Of a DNA stretch of 64,000 nt, positions 9,619 to 18,307 are shown in pieces. Where the stretch lies: positions 33,649 to 97,648 of the forward strand of contig JAJCXR010000020.1 of assembly GCA_029263315.1 (NCBI GenBank). The letters run 5' to 3'. Origin of the DNA: Acidobacteriota bacterium (GTDB taxonomy: Bacteria; Acidobacteriota; Thermoanaerobaculia; Multivoradales; J023). Both the position numbers and the translations under genes were made by a program. Numbering within the stretch: the stretch's first letter is position 1; each line of letters opens with the position of its first letter. The notes under the pieces are model-generated. The model saw only the letters and a list, made by a program, of their open reading frames with translations. It made no database searches and was not told the DNA's origin.

Positions 9619-10779
9619 ATGCCAAGATGCAAATCTTGCGATCAGCTCCTCGCCGAGGACAGTCCTTTCTGCCAATACTGTGGTAATTCGCGGATAGTCG
9701 AATCACTGACTACACCACGAAAACCGCCGGAATGGCTAGATAGAGCACTCAGCGTTGCGACAATTGTCCTAGGACTTTGGCTGCTCGTTACCATCGGCAT
9801 AGCGTTCCTTCGTGAAGCCAAAGCCTTGAGGCGAGCACGAGCCGCGATCGAAACCAACAATCTTTCACAAGCCAACTCCTGGATAGAGCCCTGGCTTGCG
9901 AGACATCCCAACCACCCAGAGGCACTGTTCTTGGCTGGTAACGCGGCTATCAAGCTCGGTTTTTCGAAGGATGCGATTCAACATTTCCAGACACTCAGTA
10001 CGTTGCGCGACAGTGGCAGTAAACGCGCTGCTGAAAGAGTAAACAAGCTCACATCGATCTTCCAGAAACAACTACCCATTAATTCTCTCAGGTTCCAATG
10101 CGGCCAAAGCCAATATGCTGATTTTTACAACACCTTCATAGAACTAGGCCCCGAGATGGAAGACGCATTGCTTGATAGCGCTGCAAATGTCGCCAGCAAG
10201 TGTATCACCTTGGCCGACAGACGAAGAAAGAACGAACCAGCTTATTGGCTGATTAAGGAGAAAGGTCTTGACCCAGCCCGCGTCGTATCGTTTGTCTACT
10301 TAAGGCCTCTAGAAAACGCCATGGCGAAGAAGAACTACGACCCGGTAGAAGAGCTGGCAGCCCAGGCCCTGGCACAGTGGCCAGAATCGTCTACGAGGGT
10401 TCACGAGGCCCTTTCCGAGATACGCGGACAAGTCACTCTCACAACTCAAAAAATTCGAGACCTATGCACTAGTCTCACCCAGTCAAAGAGTTACTACAAT
10501 GGAAGATTAGCTTGTTTCCCAAAATCAACACCTGAAGAGGTTGCGGGACAGATAGATGCCTGGGGTCACCCTTTTGTCTACACGGCCCAAGAGCCTGACG
10601 AGGACAGCAAATGCTACCGAGGATTTGAGATCGCCTCCTTGGGAGTCGAGCTGAAACGCAATCAATCCTCTCCTAATGCAACATACAACCCACAGATGGG
10701 TGTGGCTTGCGGCTCGGCGGGAGGAAGGCGACCCAGACTCGTGAGTCCTATCCCTAACAACTTTTGGCTAGCCGAATAG
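9619..10779 (+). CDS. Zinc-ribbon, single-TM, TPR-like protein
   Basis: 386 residues; AGGAGAG lies before the ATG. The N-terminus has a double CxxC zinc ribbon (CKSCDQ...CQYCGN, residues 4-22). A transmembrane helix follows at about 43-62 (ATIVLGLWLLVTIGIAFL), then a TPR-like helical region (ARAAIETNNLSQANSW.., HPEALFLAGNAAIKLGFSKDAI). The C-terminal 150 residues are unassigned and contain a small GxxCYRGFEIAS module. The topology implies a short zinc-binding cytosolic head with the TPR part on the other side, or the reverse. Codon use is AT-richer than its neighbours outside the cluster. It lies 80 nt after the 4-TM gene and its end is 20 nt from the next start. Confidence 0.72.
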   Translation: MPRCKSCDQLLAEDSPFCQYCGNSRIVESLTTPRKPPEWLDRALSVATIVLGLWLLVTIGIAFLREAKALRRARAAIETNNLSQANSWIEPWLARHPNHPEALFLAGNAAIKLGFSKDAIQHFQTLSTLRDSGSKRAAERVNKLTSIFQKQLPINSLRFQCGQSQYADFYNTFIELGPEMEDALLDSAANVASKCITLADRRRKNEPAYWLIKEKGLDPARVVSFVYLRPLENAMAKKNYDPVEELAAQALAQWPESSTRVHEALSEIRGQVTLTTQKIRDLCTSLTQSKSYYNGRLACFPKSTPEEVAGQIDAWGHPFVYTAQEPDEDSKCYRGFEIASLGVELKRNQSSPNATYNPQMGVACGSAGGRRPRLVSPIPNNFWLAE

Positions 10780-10799
10780 TTCACTCTGCGGATCGAACC

Positions 10800-11615
10800 A
10801 TGCCAACCCGAGAAATTGCGACTCGCGCATATTTTCAGTCGTCAGAGCACAACCTGAAGCTCCGCGGCGCAGCCTCCCTGATCATTTCGGCTCTCCTCAT
10901 ACTAGTAGGCATATCTGTAGCTCCGGGGTCTGGAGGAATCACTCAAGGGTGCATCGCATTGGTTTTCTTTGTGCCAGGAATCACCCTCGGTTTGCTGGGT
11001 GGGTTACGCCTACTCTATGATCTATGGCGGAACAGAGGAATTCGAACGAACCCAGATTGCCCAAGTGACGACGAGATCCAGAGACTGATCGATGAAGGCA
11101 TTGAATCTGCTCGGAACCATGCTCTGGATAGTCTCGGCCTCTCAGACGGGCACTTGGCGTTCGAACCTTTGACGATCATCGCACCGCTTCTCTGGAGAAC
11201 CGAAGGAGTCCATGACGACGAGCTCGTCTTTCGTAGAGGGAAGGATGGAGAGCTTAGGTTTGGCGTCTATTCCATCACCATTATTGCACTTGCCGAACGG
11301 CATATAGCCGCGTTCACTTGCTCTTACAGACTAATCTATGATGACGTCGTCAACGTCAGAATATGCGAATATCAATATCACAACATTGTCTCAGTTTCGG
11401 TTAGCGAGAAGCCTAGCTCGCTGCGCTTTGTTTCAGGAGAGGAGATTTCAACCGCACAGGAGTTTCGTGTCTCTGTGCAGAATGGAGAGGCGATTCGAAT
11501 CACAATAGATGCCCCCGCGATCAGGCGCTTGACCGGAGCCGACTCTTTACCTTCGACGGGTGTAGAGAGGGCAGTCAGGGCCATCAGAGCTGCATTGCGC
11601 GATCGAAACCCTTGA
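10800..11615 (+). CDS. Two-TM membrane protein of CHAT cluster, unknown family
   Basis: 271 residues from the ATG at 10800; an upstream TTG at 10764 would overlap the preceding gene. Two hydrophobic helices lie close together at about residues 25-65 (ASLIISALLILVGISVA and CIALVFFVPGITLGLLGGL). They are followed by a roughly 200-residue soluble domain with many beta strands (LRFGVYSITIIALAE, IAAFTCSYRLIYDDVVNVRI) that I do not recognise. Its last residues have an ERAVRAIRAALRD helix. It sits between the zinc-ribbon/TPR gene and the CHAT gene and is probably translated from the same transcript. Confidence 0.68.
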   Translation: MPTREIATRAYFQSSEHNLKLRGAASLIISALLILVGISVAPGSGGITQGCIALVFFVPGITLGLLGGLRLLYDLWRNRGIRTNPDCPSDDEIQRLIDEGIESARNHALDSLGLSDGHLAFEPLTIIAPLLWRTEGVHDDELVFRRGKDGELRFGVYSITIIALAERHIAAFTCSYRLIYDDVVNVRICEYQYHNIVSVSVSEKPSSLRFVSGEEISTAQEFRVSVQNGEAIRITIDAPAIRRLTGADSLPSTGVERAVRAIRAALRDRNP

Positions 11616-11686
11616 GACCGGCAGCACCTTTGCCGTTTCGACAGCGCTAGGGGATTGTTGGGTTCAAGGGAGTTGCGGAGAAGAAA

Positions 11687-13276
11687 ATGAGATCGTCTCC
11701 AAGATACGAAGACTTCGTCGTGCGCATCGAGAAACGAAGTAGTGGCTATCTAACTAGGTTGGTCAGGTCACCCTATGGCTCGGCTGAGGAGAAATTTATC
11801 CCTCCATATGATCAACAGGACCTGACAGACTTCTTGGATGACATGGAGAGTATCTTACTCGACTCTGGGGCTGAGCCTCGACAACCTCAAGATCCTAGAG
11901 AATTGGGAGCGCTGCTCTTCAAGTCACTATTCAGTGGAACCGTCGGAGATCGACTGAGTCAAAGCCTCGCGCATGTCAATGCCAGTGAGAATACTGGATT
12001 ACGCATTCAAATAGAAATCGACCCATCCAATCCTGCGTTAGCACCGTTAGCTGCACTACCGTGGGAGCTACTACGTCATCCAGAGAAGTCTTCCTTTTTG
12101 AGTCAAAATATTCTGACCCCTGTAGTTCGATACATTGACGTCACCTCACTTCATATCGTTCCACCGGTACCCATTGACGAGCTGCGTATTTTGGCCTGTG
12201 CTTCTAGTCCCAAAGGCACCGGCTTCATCCACGACGATGAGGACCTCGAACGTGTGCGACGAGCATGGGGTCAAATCTCGTCTACCAACTTCATCAGCCT
12301 ACCCAGGCCGTGCACGCTCTTAAAGCTGCGTCAAGCGCTGCGCGAGCACTCGCCACATGTATTTCACTTCATTGGACACGGAAGCTTCGACTCAAGAGAG
12401 AGCTGCGGTAGCCTCTATTTTGAAACCGATTTCTTCGATCCACATGAGGTAGACGGAGAGCTTCTGGCTGCAAATCTCACTACGGAACAGAAATTGCGCC
12501 TGGTTTTTCTGAGCTCTTGCGAAGGTGCGAAGATTCCCCACCAGTATGGGCAAGATCCCTATCGTGGAGTCGCATCTGCACTTCTCAAATCGGGAGTCAC
12601 TTCTGTGGTCGCGATGCAGTTTCCCGTCTCCACTGCGGCAGCCATAGAGTTTACCGATGCCTTCTACCGAGCCCTCGCGGATGGCGATCCGATTGAGGCT
12701 GCTGTTGCAGAGGCTCGCCTCGCGATGCAGCGGGAGGAGCCGTATTCTTGGGAATGGATAACTCCTACCCTCTATATGAGCTCATGCTGCGGCAGCCTGT
12801 TTGACAAGCAAGCGATCAGGGAACCAGGGAATCTAGCTGGAGGGTCGCAGTCTATCGAAGCAGTGCATGCCCTATTCGATCTCAAAGAGTATTGTGCCGC
12901 AGATGACATGCTGAATACTCTCGTAATGGCTGGCGACCAACAGGCTGAAATCTTCCACCTACGGGCGTTGGCTCGGCTGGCGGGGCAGCGCCCAAGATCT
13001 CTTTCTCTTCGCCAGATCAAATACATTGAGAAAAATCTGAGTAGCGCCACAACACTCGACCAGAGTCACGCACATTTCTACTTTCTCTGGGCTCTGGTCA
13101 GATCCGACTTCTATCGATGGAATGGTTTCCGAATACCATCTCCATCCCCCATGGATCTCCTGGACCAGGCGGAGCAAGCTCAAATGAACGTGACTGAGCT
13201 GGATCGAATAGTGGAAAACGTCCCGATTTCCCAAGGCCCCGTCTACGAGGCCATTCAGCACCATCGCCGGCGCTAG
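11687..13276 (+). CDS. CHAT-domain caspase-like protease
   Basis: 529 residues. The N-terminal 160 residues match the region that normally precedes CHAT (ELGALLFKSLFSGTVGDRL and LAALPWELLRHPEKSSFLSQN). The protease core has His231 in VFHFIGHGSFD and Cys278 in VFLSSCEGA, followed by the conserved ALLKSGVTSVVAMQFPVS. The last 150 residues after SSCCGSLF are helical and may be a compact repeat domain. CHAT proteases act in programmed responses, sometimes activated by an adjacent sensor, as in the type III-E CRISPR Craspase. Here no CRISPR or nucleotide cyclase is adjacent; the likely partners are the three membrane and zinc-ribbon proteins upstream. Low GC matches that cluster. Confidence 0.88.
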   Translation: MRSSPRYEDFVVRIEKRSSGYLTRLVRSPYGSAEEKFIPPYDQQDLTDFLDDMESILLDSGAEPRQPQDPRELGALLFKSLFSGTVGDRLSQSLAHVNASENTGLRIQIEIDPSNPALAPLAALPWELLRHPEKSSFLSQNILTPVVRYIDVTSLHIVPPVPIDELRILACASSPKGTGFIHDDEDLERVRRAWGQISSTNFISLPRPCTLLKLRQALREHSPHVFHFIGHGSFDSRESCGSLYFETDFFDPHEVDGELLAANLTTEQKLRLVFLSSCEGAKIPHQYGQDPYRGVASALLKSGVTSVVAMQFPVSTAAAIEFTDAFYRALADGDPIEAAVAEARLAMQREEPYSWEWITPTLYMSSCCGSLFDKQAIREPGNLAGGSQSIEAVHALFDLKEYCAADDMLNTLVMAGDQQAEIFHLRALARLAGQRPRSLSLRQIKYIEKNLSSATTLDQSHAHFYFLWALVRSDFYRWNGFRIPSPSPMDLLDQAEQAQMNVTELDRIVENVPISQGPVYEAIQHHRRR

Positions 13277-13532
13277 GTCGCCGTCTCCCTCACACTGGGA
13301 ACAGGTGCGCCGAGCCTGACCTGAGACGCTCTAGGACCGCAACGACCTGTTCCTACATCCCGCCGAAGGATGTAGACTCTGACCGCCGCTGCATCGTCCA
13401 TTTCCGCTGGTCCGCGTTCCGTTGCCTCGGGAAACAATATGAGCTCCGCCCTGAACGCCCCGTTTCTACTCGCTACCTTGACCGGGCCCCCGGCTGGTGT
13501 AGATCGGTCGGGCCTTGGGCGTGTCGGTGCCG

Positions 13533-14479
13533 ATGCGGGCCAAGAAGGAGCGTCAGGTCGCGACACTGAGTGCCCTGCCGAGCCTGGATTTGCCGTCGCT
13601 GGTGGCCATGCTGCACCGCGACGAGCTGAAGGCGGCCTGCCGATCTGCCGACCTGGACGACTCGGGACGGGCTCGACAAGTGCTGGCGCAACGGCTGCTG
13701 ACGGCGGCCGGGCAGGAGTCGACGGCGGCGCCGGCCGCCTATTTCACCGACCCGGACACGGCCCGCCACTTGCCGCAAGTGGGCGATGTGGTGCGGGTAC
13801 GTCACCGGCAGTATTTGGTCGAGGAGGTCCTCGGGCCGACCGCCACGACCGTCGGCGGCCAAGTGGCGGCGCACCGGGTGCGGCTGGTGGGTCTCGACGA
13901 CGACGCCCAAGGACGGGTGCTCGAGGTGCTGTGGCAACTGGAGCTCGGCGCCCGGGTGATGCACAGCCAGTCCGCCGGCTTGCCGGAGCCCAGTACCCTC
14001 GACGCCCCGGGACGCTTCGGCGCCTACCTGGCCACCCTGCGCTGGCATGCCGTCACCGCCACCAAGCCGCGCCTCTTCCAAGCCCCTTTCCGCGCCGGCA
14101 TCCAGCTGATGAATCACCAGTTGGTACCCCTCGAACGCGCCCTCGAGCTGCCCCGGGCCAATCTCTTCATCGCCGAGGATGTCGGCCTCGTCAACCGCGA
14201 CTTCATCGCCCGGCGACGGCAAGAGCGGGGTTTGGCGTCAACCCGTGGGCGACGCACCGCCGTTTCATCATCTCCCACAGCACCCTGCGCCGCCCCGAGT
14301 ACCGTGACCCGCTGCTGCACCACCTAGTCGAACGGGCCCGCAAGAGCCTGCTGGTTCTCGACCAAGCCCACGCCGCCGCCCCCGCCAGCGCCAGCCGCTA
14401 CACCGTCGACTCGCAGCACACGACGGTGATCCGCGATGTGGCGCCGCGGCGAAGTGAGGGGCAGGGGTCGTTGTTTTGA
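13533..14479 (+). pseudogene. drmD: DISARM DrmD-like SNF2 helicase, internally deleted and frameshifted
   Basis: From the ATG at 13533 the frame reads like the N-terminus of DrmD: GDVVRVRHRQYLVEEV, then RVRLVGLDDDAQGRVLEVLW, LFQAPFRAGIQLMNHQL and ANLFIAEDVGL. Immediately after DVGL the expected GKTIEAG (Walker A) is missing and the text jumps to NRDFIARRRQERG, a later part of the helicase, so the ATP-binding site is deleted. Near 14236 a one-base loss shifts the frame; the +1 frame continues as FGVNPWATHRRFIISHSTLRRPEYRD and LLVLDQAHAAAPASASRY (DExH box with Glu changed to Gln). After VIRDVAPRR the sequence jumps straight to a C-terminal SEGQGSLF. Three lesions make this a pseudogene. The DrmD name rests on remembered family text and should be confirmed by search. 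Confidence 0.72.
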
Positions 14480-14480
14480 T
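14453..14480 (+). repeat. Shared 28-nt tail sequence, copy 1
   Basis: The last 28 nt of the helicase pseudogene, encoding EGQGSLF and stop, recur at 15855-15882 with one mismatch. This is direct-repeat copy 1 of two on the same strand. Confidence 0.9.
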
Positions 14481-14846
14481 CTACCCCAAAGCAAATGCAG
14501 CGAGCCATCCTCTGTGGTTACGGAGGGGCCGGCGCACTTCTAGTGCAGCTCAGCGTAGTGGTGCCTGGCAGTAGAGTGCTCGCTGGTCCTGGTAGTCCTT
14601 ATTTTACTTCGGGGAATGAGCTTTTTCGGTTCCGGTTAACGCGTTCTATAGAGGGCGAAACTGATTCTCGAAGGCGCCAAGACATGGCTGGGAAAGTACC
14701 TATCGTGGCCAAATCGATCCGTCCTCCGATGGAGACTTGACTTAGCGCCCGCCGCCCACTCACAAGAGTCTGATGAGAGTCTAGATTCAGAACAGTTCGC
14801 CGCCCTGGATACTCAACGCTTCATACCGCTATCAGGAGGCCAAGAA
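14480..14846. other. Intergenic stretch, no gene seen
   Basis: 367 nt between the helicase pseudogene and the small membrane protein gene. Short open frames here lack family resemblance and ribosome-binding sites. The only notable element is the Shine-Dalgarno AGGAGG at 14834-14839 belonging to the next gene. Confidence 0.4.
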
Positions 14847-15155
14847 TTGTCTCAAGCACACCACTTCCCTCATTGGATCATGAAACTAGTCGAAGATCTT
14901 CCACCCATCCACGAGAAGAAGAATCCGATTGTTGCGGGGCTGCTAGGGTTCTTCTTCGGTGGGATTGGACTCGGAATCTACTTCCAAACCTGGAAGGACT
15001 TTCTATACCCAGTCGCGGTTTTTGTGATGGCTTCGATACTGCTTGCACCGCTCATCGTCGTTGGTCCCTTCCTGGCTCTGATCTTCGCCGCAGTTTGGGG
15101 TACGGTGAGAGCGGCAAACTCCGGCCCCACCTCAGGTGCCGGGCATGGGAACTGA
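14847..15155 (+). CDS. Small two-TM membrane protein with TTG start
   Basis: 102 residues. The TTG at 14847 is chosen because a perfect AGGAGG ends 7 nt upstream; there is no earlier ATG in frame and a start at the internal Met would lose that spacing. Two hydrophobic segments are present: IVAGLLGFFFGGIGLGIYF and a longer YPVAVFVMASILLAPLIVVGPFLALIFAAVW. The N-terminus is amphipathic (HWIMKLVEDLPPIHEKKNP), as in small proteins beginning with a cytosolic helix. No family recognised. It stands alone among decayed genes. Confidence 0.6.
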   Translation: MSQAHHFPHWIMKLVEDLPPIHEKKNPIVAGLLGFFFGGIGLGIYFQTWKDFLYPVAVFVMASILLAPLIVVGPFLALIFAAVWGTVRAANSGPTSGAGHGN

Positions 15156-15595
15156 TTGACGGACTCCCCCCAAAATGGCCTCTCAATCTACCGGTCGGCT
15201 TCGCAGCCGGTGGGGGGGCACTTCCGATAGACGCAGGAACCTCGGGCTTCTTCAATTCAACTGGGCATTTCGTTGACGACAATCTGTGGGGTGCGAGCTG
15301 ATGCTTGGGGCGTCTAGGCATCGGCGGATCGTAAGCAACCCGGAAAGGAGCTTTCTAACGGATCGAGGACGAACAACAAATTCGGGCAATCTCTCCATGC
15401 GATCCGGGACTATTACTCCCACTCGTATGGATAGAGCTCGGCAACTCCGCGATCAAGTACTCCCTGGACTGGGGCCATTGGGGATCCCCGATCCGATCCC
15501 TTCGAGTCGACGAATTGGAGACCTGCCCAGACGTCCCAGAATGGCCGGCGGCGGAGACGGCTTGATTGCTGCATCGACCAACCGGACGATCTGCT
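15156..15595. other. Intergenic stretch with open, start-less coding-like frames
   Basis: No complete gene is supported. Two stretches read like protein but have no start codon. One runs in frame to a stop at about 15301 (ELIDGLPPKWPLNLPVGFAA... ending GHFVDDNLWGAS). The other runs from 15359 to about 15564 (SPCDPGLLLPLVWIELG... ending PDVPEWPAAETA). They may be fragments of one or two unknown genes broken during decay of this island. Nothing else is visible. Confidence 0.3.
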
Positions 15596-15881
15596 TTGTA
15601 TCTACACGAAGAGCTTGACCGCGCCGTCCTCGCCGCCTACGGCTGGCCGGACATCGACGTCCCGCCCTACACCACCCCCCAAAACGAGGTCGAGCGTCGC
15701 GCCCTCGAAGCCTTCGGGACGAGGTCATCGACAAGCTCTTCGTTCTCAACGCTGAACGGGCCAAAGAAGAAAAGCGGCTGGGGCTGGCGGCGGCGGCCCA
15801 GGCGAAGAGCGGCGGCAAGGGGAAGGGAGGTCCAAGGACAAGCGCGGCAAGGGGAGCGAGGGGCAGGGGTCGTTGTTTTGA
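15596..15881 (+). pseudogene. C-terminal remnant of an Eco57I/PglX-like DNA methyltransferase
   Basis: The frame LYLHEELDRAVLAAYGWPDIDVPPY resembles the C-terminal end of large DNA adenine methyltransferases of restriction, BREX and DISARM-like loci (LDxAVxAAYGWP). After LEAFG (about 15718) a one-base lesion shifts the frame; the next frame continues DEVIDKLFVLNAERAKEEKRLG. A second shift near 15825 leads to DKRGKGSEGQGSLF and stop. There is no start and no catalytic part, so only the last 95 or so codons survive. The same C-terminal octapeptide ends the helicase pseudogene 1.4 kb upstream. Confidence 0.6.
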
Positions 15882-15882
15882 T
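15855..15882 (+). repeat. Shared 28-nt tail sequence, copy 2
   Basis: Copy 2 of the direct repeat at 14453-14480, differing at one base. It ends the methyltransferase remnant. Recombination between such tails could explain why the helicase remnant carries the same C-terminus. Confidence 0.9.
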
Positions 15883-15903
15883 TCGAACCAAGGAGATCTG
15901 ATC

Positions 15904-16875
15904 ATGCCAACCCATCCTCTTTCCCCTCTCCAAGCCGGAGCTTGGCTCGGCATCGATATCGGCAGCGGCCGCAACAAGGTCTGTAGCTTCTGCCTGATCA
16001 CTAGCGACGGCGAAGGCGATGTCGCCGTGACGTTTGAAAAGGGCCCCGCCGAGGCGCCCTACCCTGAAAAGAATACATTCGCCGCCCTGATCGACCCCAC
16101 CCGACCTCCCACCTACTTGAGAACCGAGATCGAAGCCACCGTATGCAAAGTGATTCGCCATTCGCAGTTGGTGACCCGCTGGCTCGAAACCGTCGACCAG
16201 CCCGGCGCCACCGCCGTCGCCATCGACGCGCCGGTCGCCTTGGCATCCCCCGGTCAGGTCCTGCGACAGACCGAAGCCGCCTGCACCCAAACCTTTAGAA
16301 CCCCCAACCGCGCCACCTTCGAAAGCCACCTCGATGGCCAGCAGAAACCAGGCTTCTACAACAGCAATACCTTCTGGAAGTGCATCGGATTCACCGTCTA
16401 CCGCCATCTCGCGGCACGCCTCAAAACCGATCTCTCACCCGCCGCCCTAGCAGCCGCCACCTGTGCCCAACCAGTCACCGGCTGGCGCTTGCGCGAAACC
16501 TTTCCCAGCGACGTCTACAAACGAGCCGATGGAACGGAAGGAATCCTCGCGAATGCAGGAAAGGCCACCCTCCGCCATCTGGTGGCCCCTGGAGTCGACT
16601 GGCGAGCTGAGCCGGGTGTCGTCAAACCCGTCCTGACTCGCCTGCAGGGAATCCGTCAACGCCTGCACGGCGACCTCGAAGTCGGTGGTGCACTGGCGTC
16701 GATGCAAAAGCTGACCAGCGTCACCGGCGACCTGTGGGACGCCTTCACCTGCGCCTTCGCCGTCTGCGCCGAAGATCACGGAGGCGGTCATTTCCGCGGC
16801 TGGGATCGTCACTCCGAGGCGTCGGAACGGTTGCGCCGGGAGGGGGCGATTTTGACCGTGGCGACGGCCGGTTAG
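15904..16875 (+). CDS. DUF429 family protein (RNase H-fold type)
   Basis: 323 residues; an AAGGAG-like site (aaggagatct) precedes the ATG. Family signatures are an N-terminal GIDIGSGRNKVCSF strand-loop, a central VAIDAPVALASPG, RETFPSDVYKR, and a C-terminal DLWDAFTCAFAV with a conserved acidic residue. DUF429 proteins are predicted to adopt an RNase H-like fold with acidic catalytic residues; biochemical function is poorly known. It is intact although it sits directly after two broken restriction-type genes (22 nt after the methyltransferase remnant), so it may be the surviving member of that locus or an independent gene. Confidence 0.8.
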   Translation: MPTHPLSPLQAGAWLGIDIGSGRNKVCSFCLITSDGEGDVAVTFEKGPAEAPYPEKNTFAALIDPTRPPTYLRTEIEATVCKVIRHSQLVTRWLETVDQPGATAVAIDAPVALASPGQVLRQTEAACTQTFRTPNRATFESHLDGQQKPGFYNSNTFWKCIGFTVYRHLAARLKTDLSPAALAAATCAQPVTGWRLRETFPSDVYKRADGTEGILANAGKATLRHLVAPGVDWRAEPGVVKPVLTRLQGIRQRLHGDLEVGGALASMQKLTSVTGDLWDAFTCAFAVCAEDHGGGHFRGWDRHSEASERLRREGAILTVATAG

Positions 16876-16988
16876 AGCCCGTCCAACGTCTACACCTTCG
16901 GCGTTCCTACAAGCCCACAAACACTCGTGCCAATCCGGAAGAAAAAAATGATTGTGACCCCGCCAGGGGTCGGTGTGAGTAGCCCGAG

Positions 16989-17032
16989 CCGCCCGACCTG
17001 AGAGTCTGCGATCAGGAGGGTGCCTCGGGCGG
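16989..17032 (-). terminator. Long GC-rich hairpin
   Basis: CCGCCCGA at 16989-16996 pairs with TCGGGCGG at 17025-17032, and an inner CCTGA/TCAGG pair extends the stem. It lies at the 3' end of the minus-strand gene ending near 17012. There is no clear T-run, so termination is only inferred. Confidence 0.4.
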
Positions 17033-17350
17033 GGGCGGGGGCATCGATCCAAGGCGAGATGATCCCATCCAAATTGGGTCTCCTCCGGACGGGGGGGGCC
17101 AACCCTTCGAGGCTCGGGTGGTTGTGCTGCAAACGCCGGATTTCGTCGCGATACGTAGCTTGGCGGCGAGCCAAGTACGGTAGACACTCGCCCACTCGCT
17201 GTAATCGAGTACCCAGCTCTCATCTTGGGGCTCCTCGCCCGTCGCATAGGCTGCATGAAAAACCTCAGAACGAAGGCCGTACTTGCGCTCGAAATCGAGC
17301 AACTCTTCTTTGAGGGCGTGGATGTCGGTCAAGATCTCGGGAGGCGTCAT
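17012..17350 (-). CDS. Small antitoxin-like protein, probably frameshifted at 3' end
   Basis: Begins MTPPEILTDIHALKEELLDFERKYGLRSEVF, a helical N-terminus typical of small proteins of about 75-80 residues in which an acidic coiled segment is followed by LDYSEWASVYRTWLA. After that point the frame becomes Ser/Pro-rich and unlike protein. In the neighbouring frame the text continues RRQATYRDEIRRLQHNHPS, a natural-looking coiled-coil end. A single-base indel at about 17160 therefore probably separates the two parts. No toxin-like partner lies next to it. Related short proteins resemble antitoxins, which is only an inference. Confidence 0.45.
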   Translation of the reverse strand: MTPPEILTDIHALKEELLDFERKYGLRSEVFHAAYATGEEPQDESWVLDYSEWASVYRTWLAAKLRIATKSGVCSTTTRASKGWPPPSGGDPIWMGSSRLGSMPPPPPEAPS

Positions 17351-17714
17351 CGTGCTTCCTCTAAAAGTCCGTCCTATCCTAGCTCAGAGCCCACCAATGC
17401 AGCAGACGGCGCCAGCTTTCTGGCCACTCCGATGCGTCCGACCCAGCCATCTTTTTCTTTGACTCCTAAATCTGGCCGGCATCTTTCCATGGTCCGGCGG
17501 ATCATCGGCAGAGGCTGGCGCCGAGGACAGCACAGTCGAGTTGCGCCTTCCCGAGGGAGACTTGGTAAACTAACCGCGCAAACTTATCTACCTGAGGCTC
17601 ACGACGCCGAGCTCGGCGAGTTTTGAGAGTAACGTCCATGGAGGGTCTGAGACCGATGAGACAAATCGAGAAATGCGGCTGGGCATTGGATAGAACCCTT
17701 TATGTTAGGCGTCA
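17351..17714. other. Intergenic stretch, no gene seen
   Basis: 364 nt between divergently oriented genes. It must hold the promoters of both neighbours, but I see no convincing motif, hairpin or coding frame. Confidence 0.4.
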
Positions 17715-18176
17715 ATGATGCGAGCAACACGTGGAGCGTGGAAATGCCTTCCGGCGCCAGATCAACGTGAGCCTTTGGAGCTCGTCCGGCTATTCACCGA
17801 TGCTGAAGCTGAGCAAATAAAGGACGGCCTGATTCCCGAAGGAATGGAAGACAAATGGTTTGTCTACTTCGAAGACGGGTGGTTGCGCTTCCATAGAAGC
17901 TGGACGGGCGCTTTCATCTACGCCCTTCGCCTGGATAGCTCGCCGGCCGGCGTGCGTGTCGTTGAGGCTTGGGCTAACAGAAACCCCGAACAACACAAGG
18001 GAACTGACGCCAGCTTCGACCGAAGGCTCCTGCACTTTCTTATCGACGCATTCCTTTTGAAAAGGCCCGACGTAAAGTTCCCAATGCCGGCTGGCAAGAA
18101 CGACGCTCCGGATGGAGTAGCTCAACATCACTATGTTGGCCGTGGTTTTCCAGAGATCAAAGATGAAGGTACGTAG
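17715..18176 (+). CDS. Hypothetical protein with EDGWLRFHRSWTG motif
   Basis: 153 residues (two adjacent ATG codons, 17715 and 17718). The core MEDKWFVYFEDGWLRFHRSWTG followed by a strand IYALRL and a helix FDRRLLHFLIDAFLLKRPD looks like a compact soluble alpha/beta domain. I have a sense of related short hypothetical proteins scattered in many bacteria, but I cannot name a function. No signal peptide or membrane segment. It is intact within an otherwise decayed stretch. Confidence 0.6.
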   Translation: MMRATRGAWKCLPAPDQREPLELVRLFTDAEAEQIKDGLIPEGMEDKWFVYFEDGWLRFHRSWTGAFIYALRLDSSPAGVRVVEAWANRNPEQHKGTDASFDRRLLHFLIDAFLLKRPDVKFPMPAGKNDAPDGVAQHHYVGRGFPEIKDEGT

Positions 18177-18307
18177 TCACACTAGCAGCCTGCGCCGAAG
18201 AGGTCGGAATGGCTAGTCATGCATCGAGGCGGATCGGTAAGCTCAGCTGAGGGCCCAGGAATCGAGTTGTCGGGCACCTCATCGGCAACTCCTCTTAGCT
18301 CGCGTGG

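Noticed and set aside
14495..14740. 81-residue plus-strand frame after the helicase pseudogene
   Set aside because: Mixed, low-similarity text, no ribosome site; probably chance.
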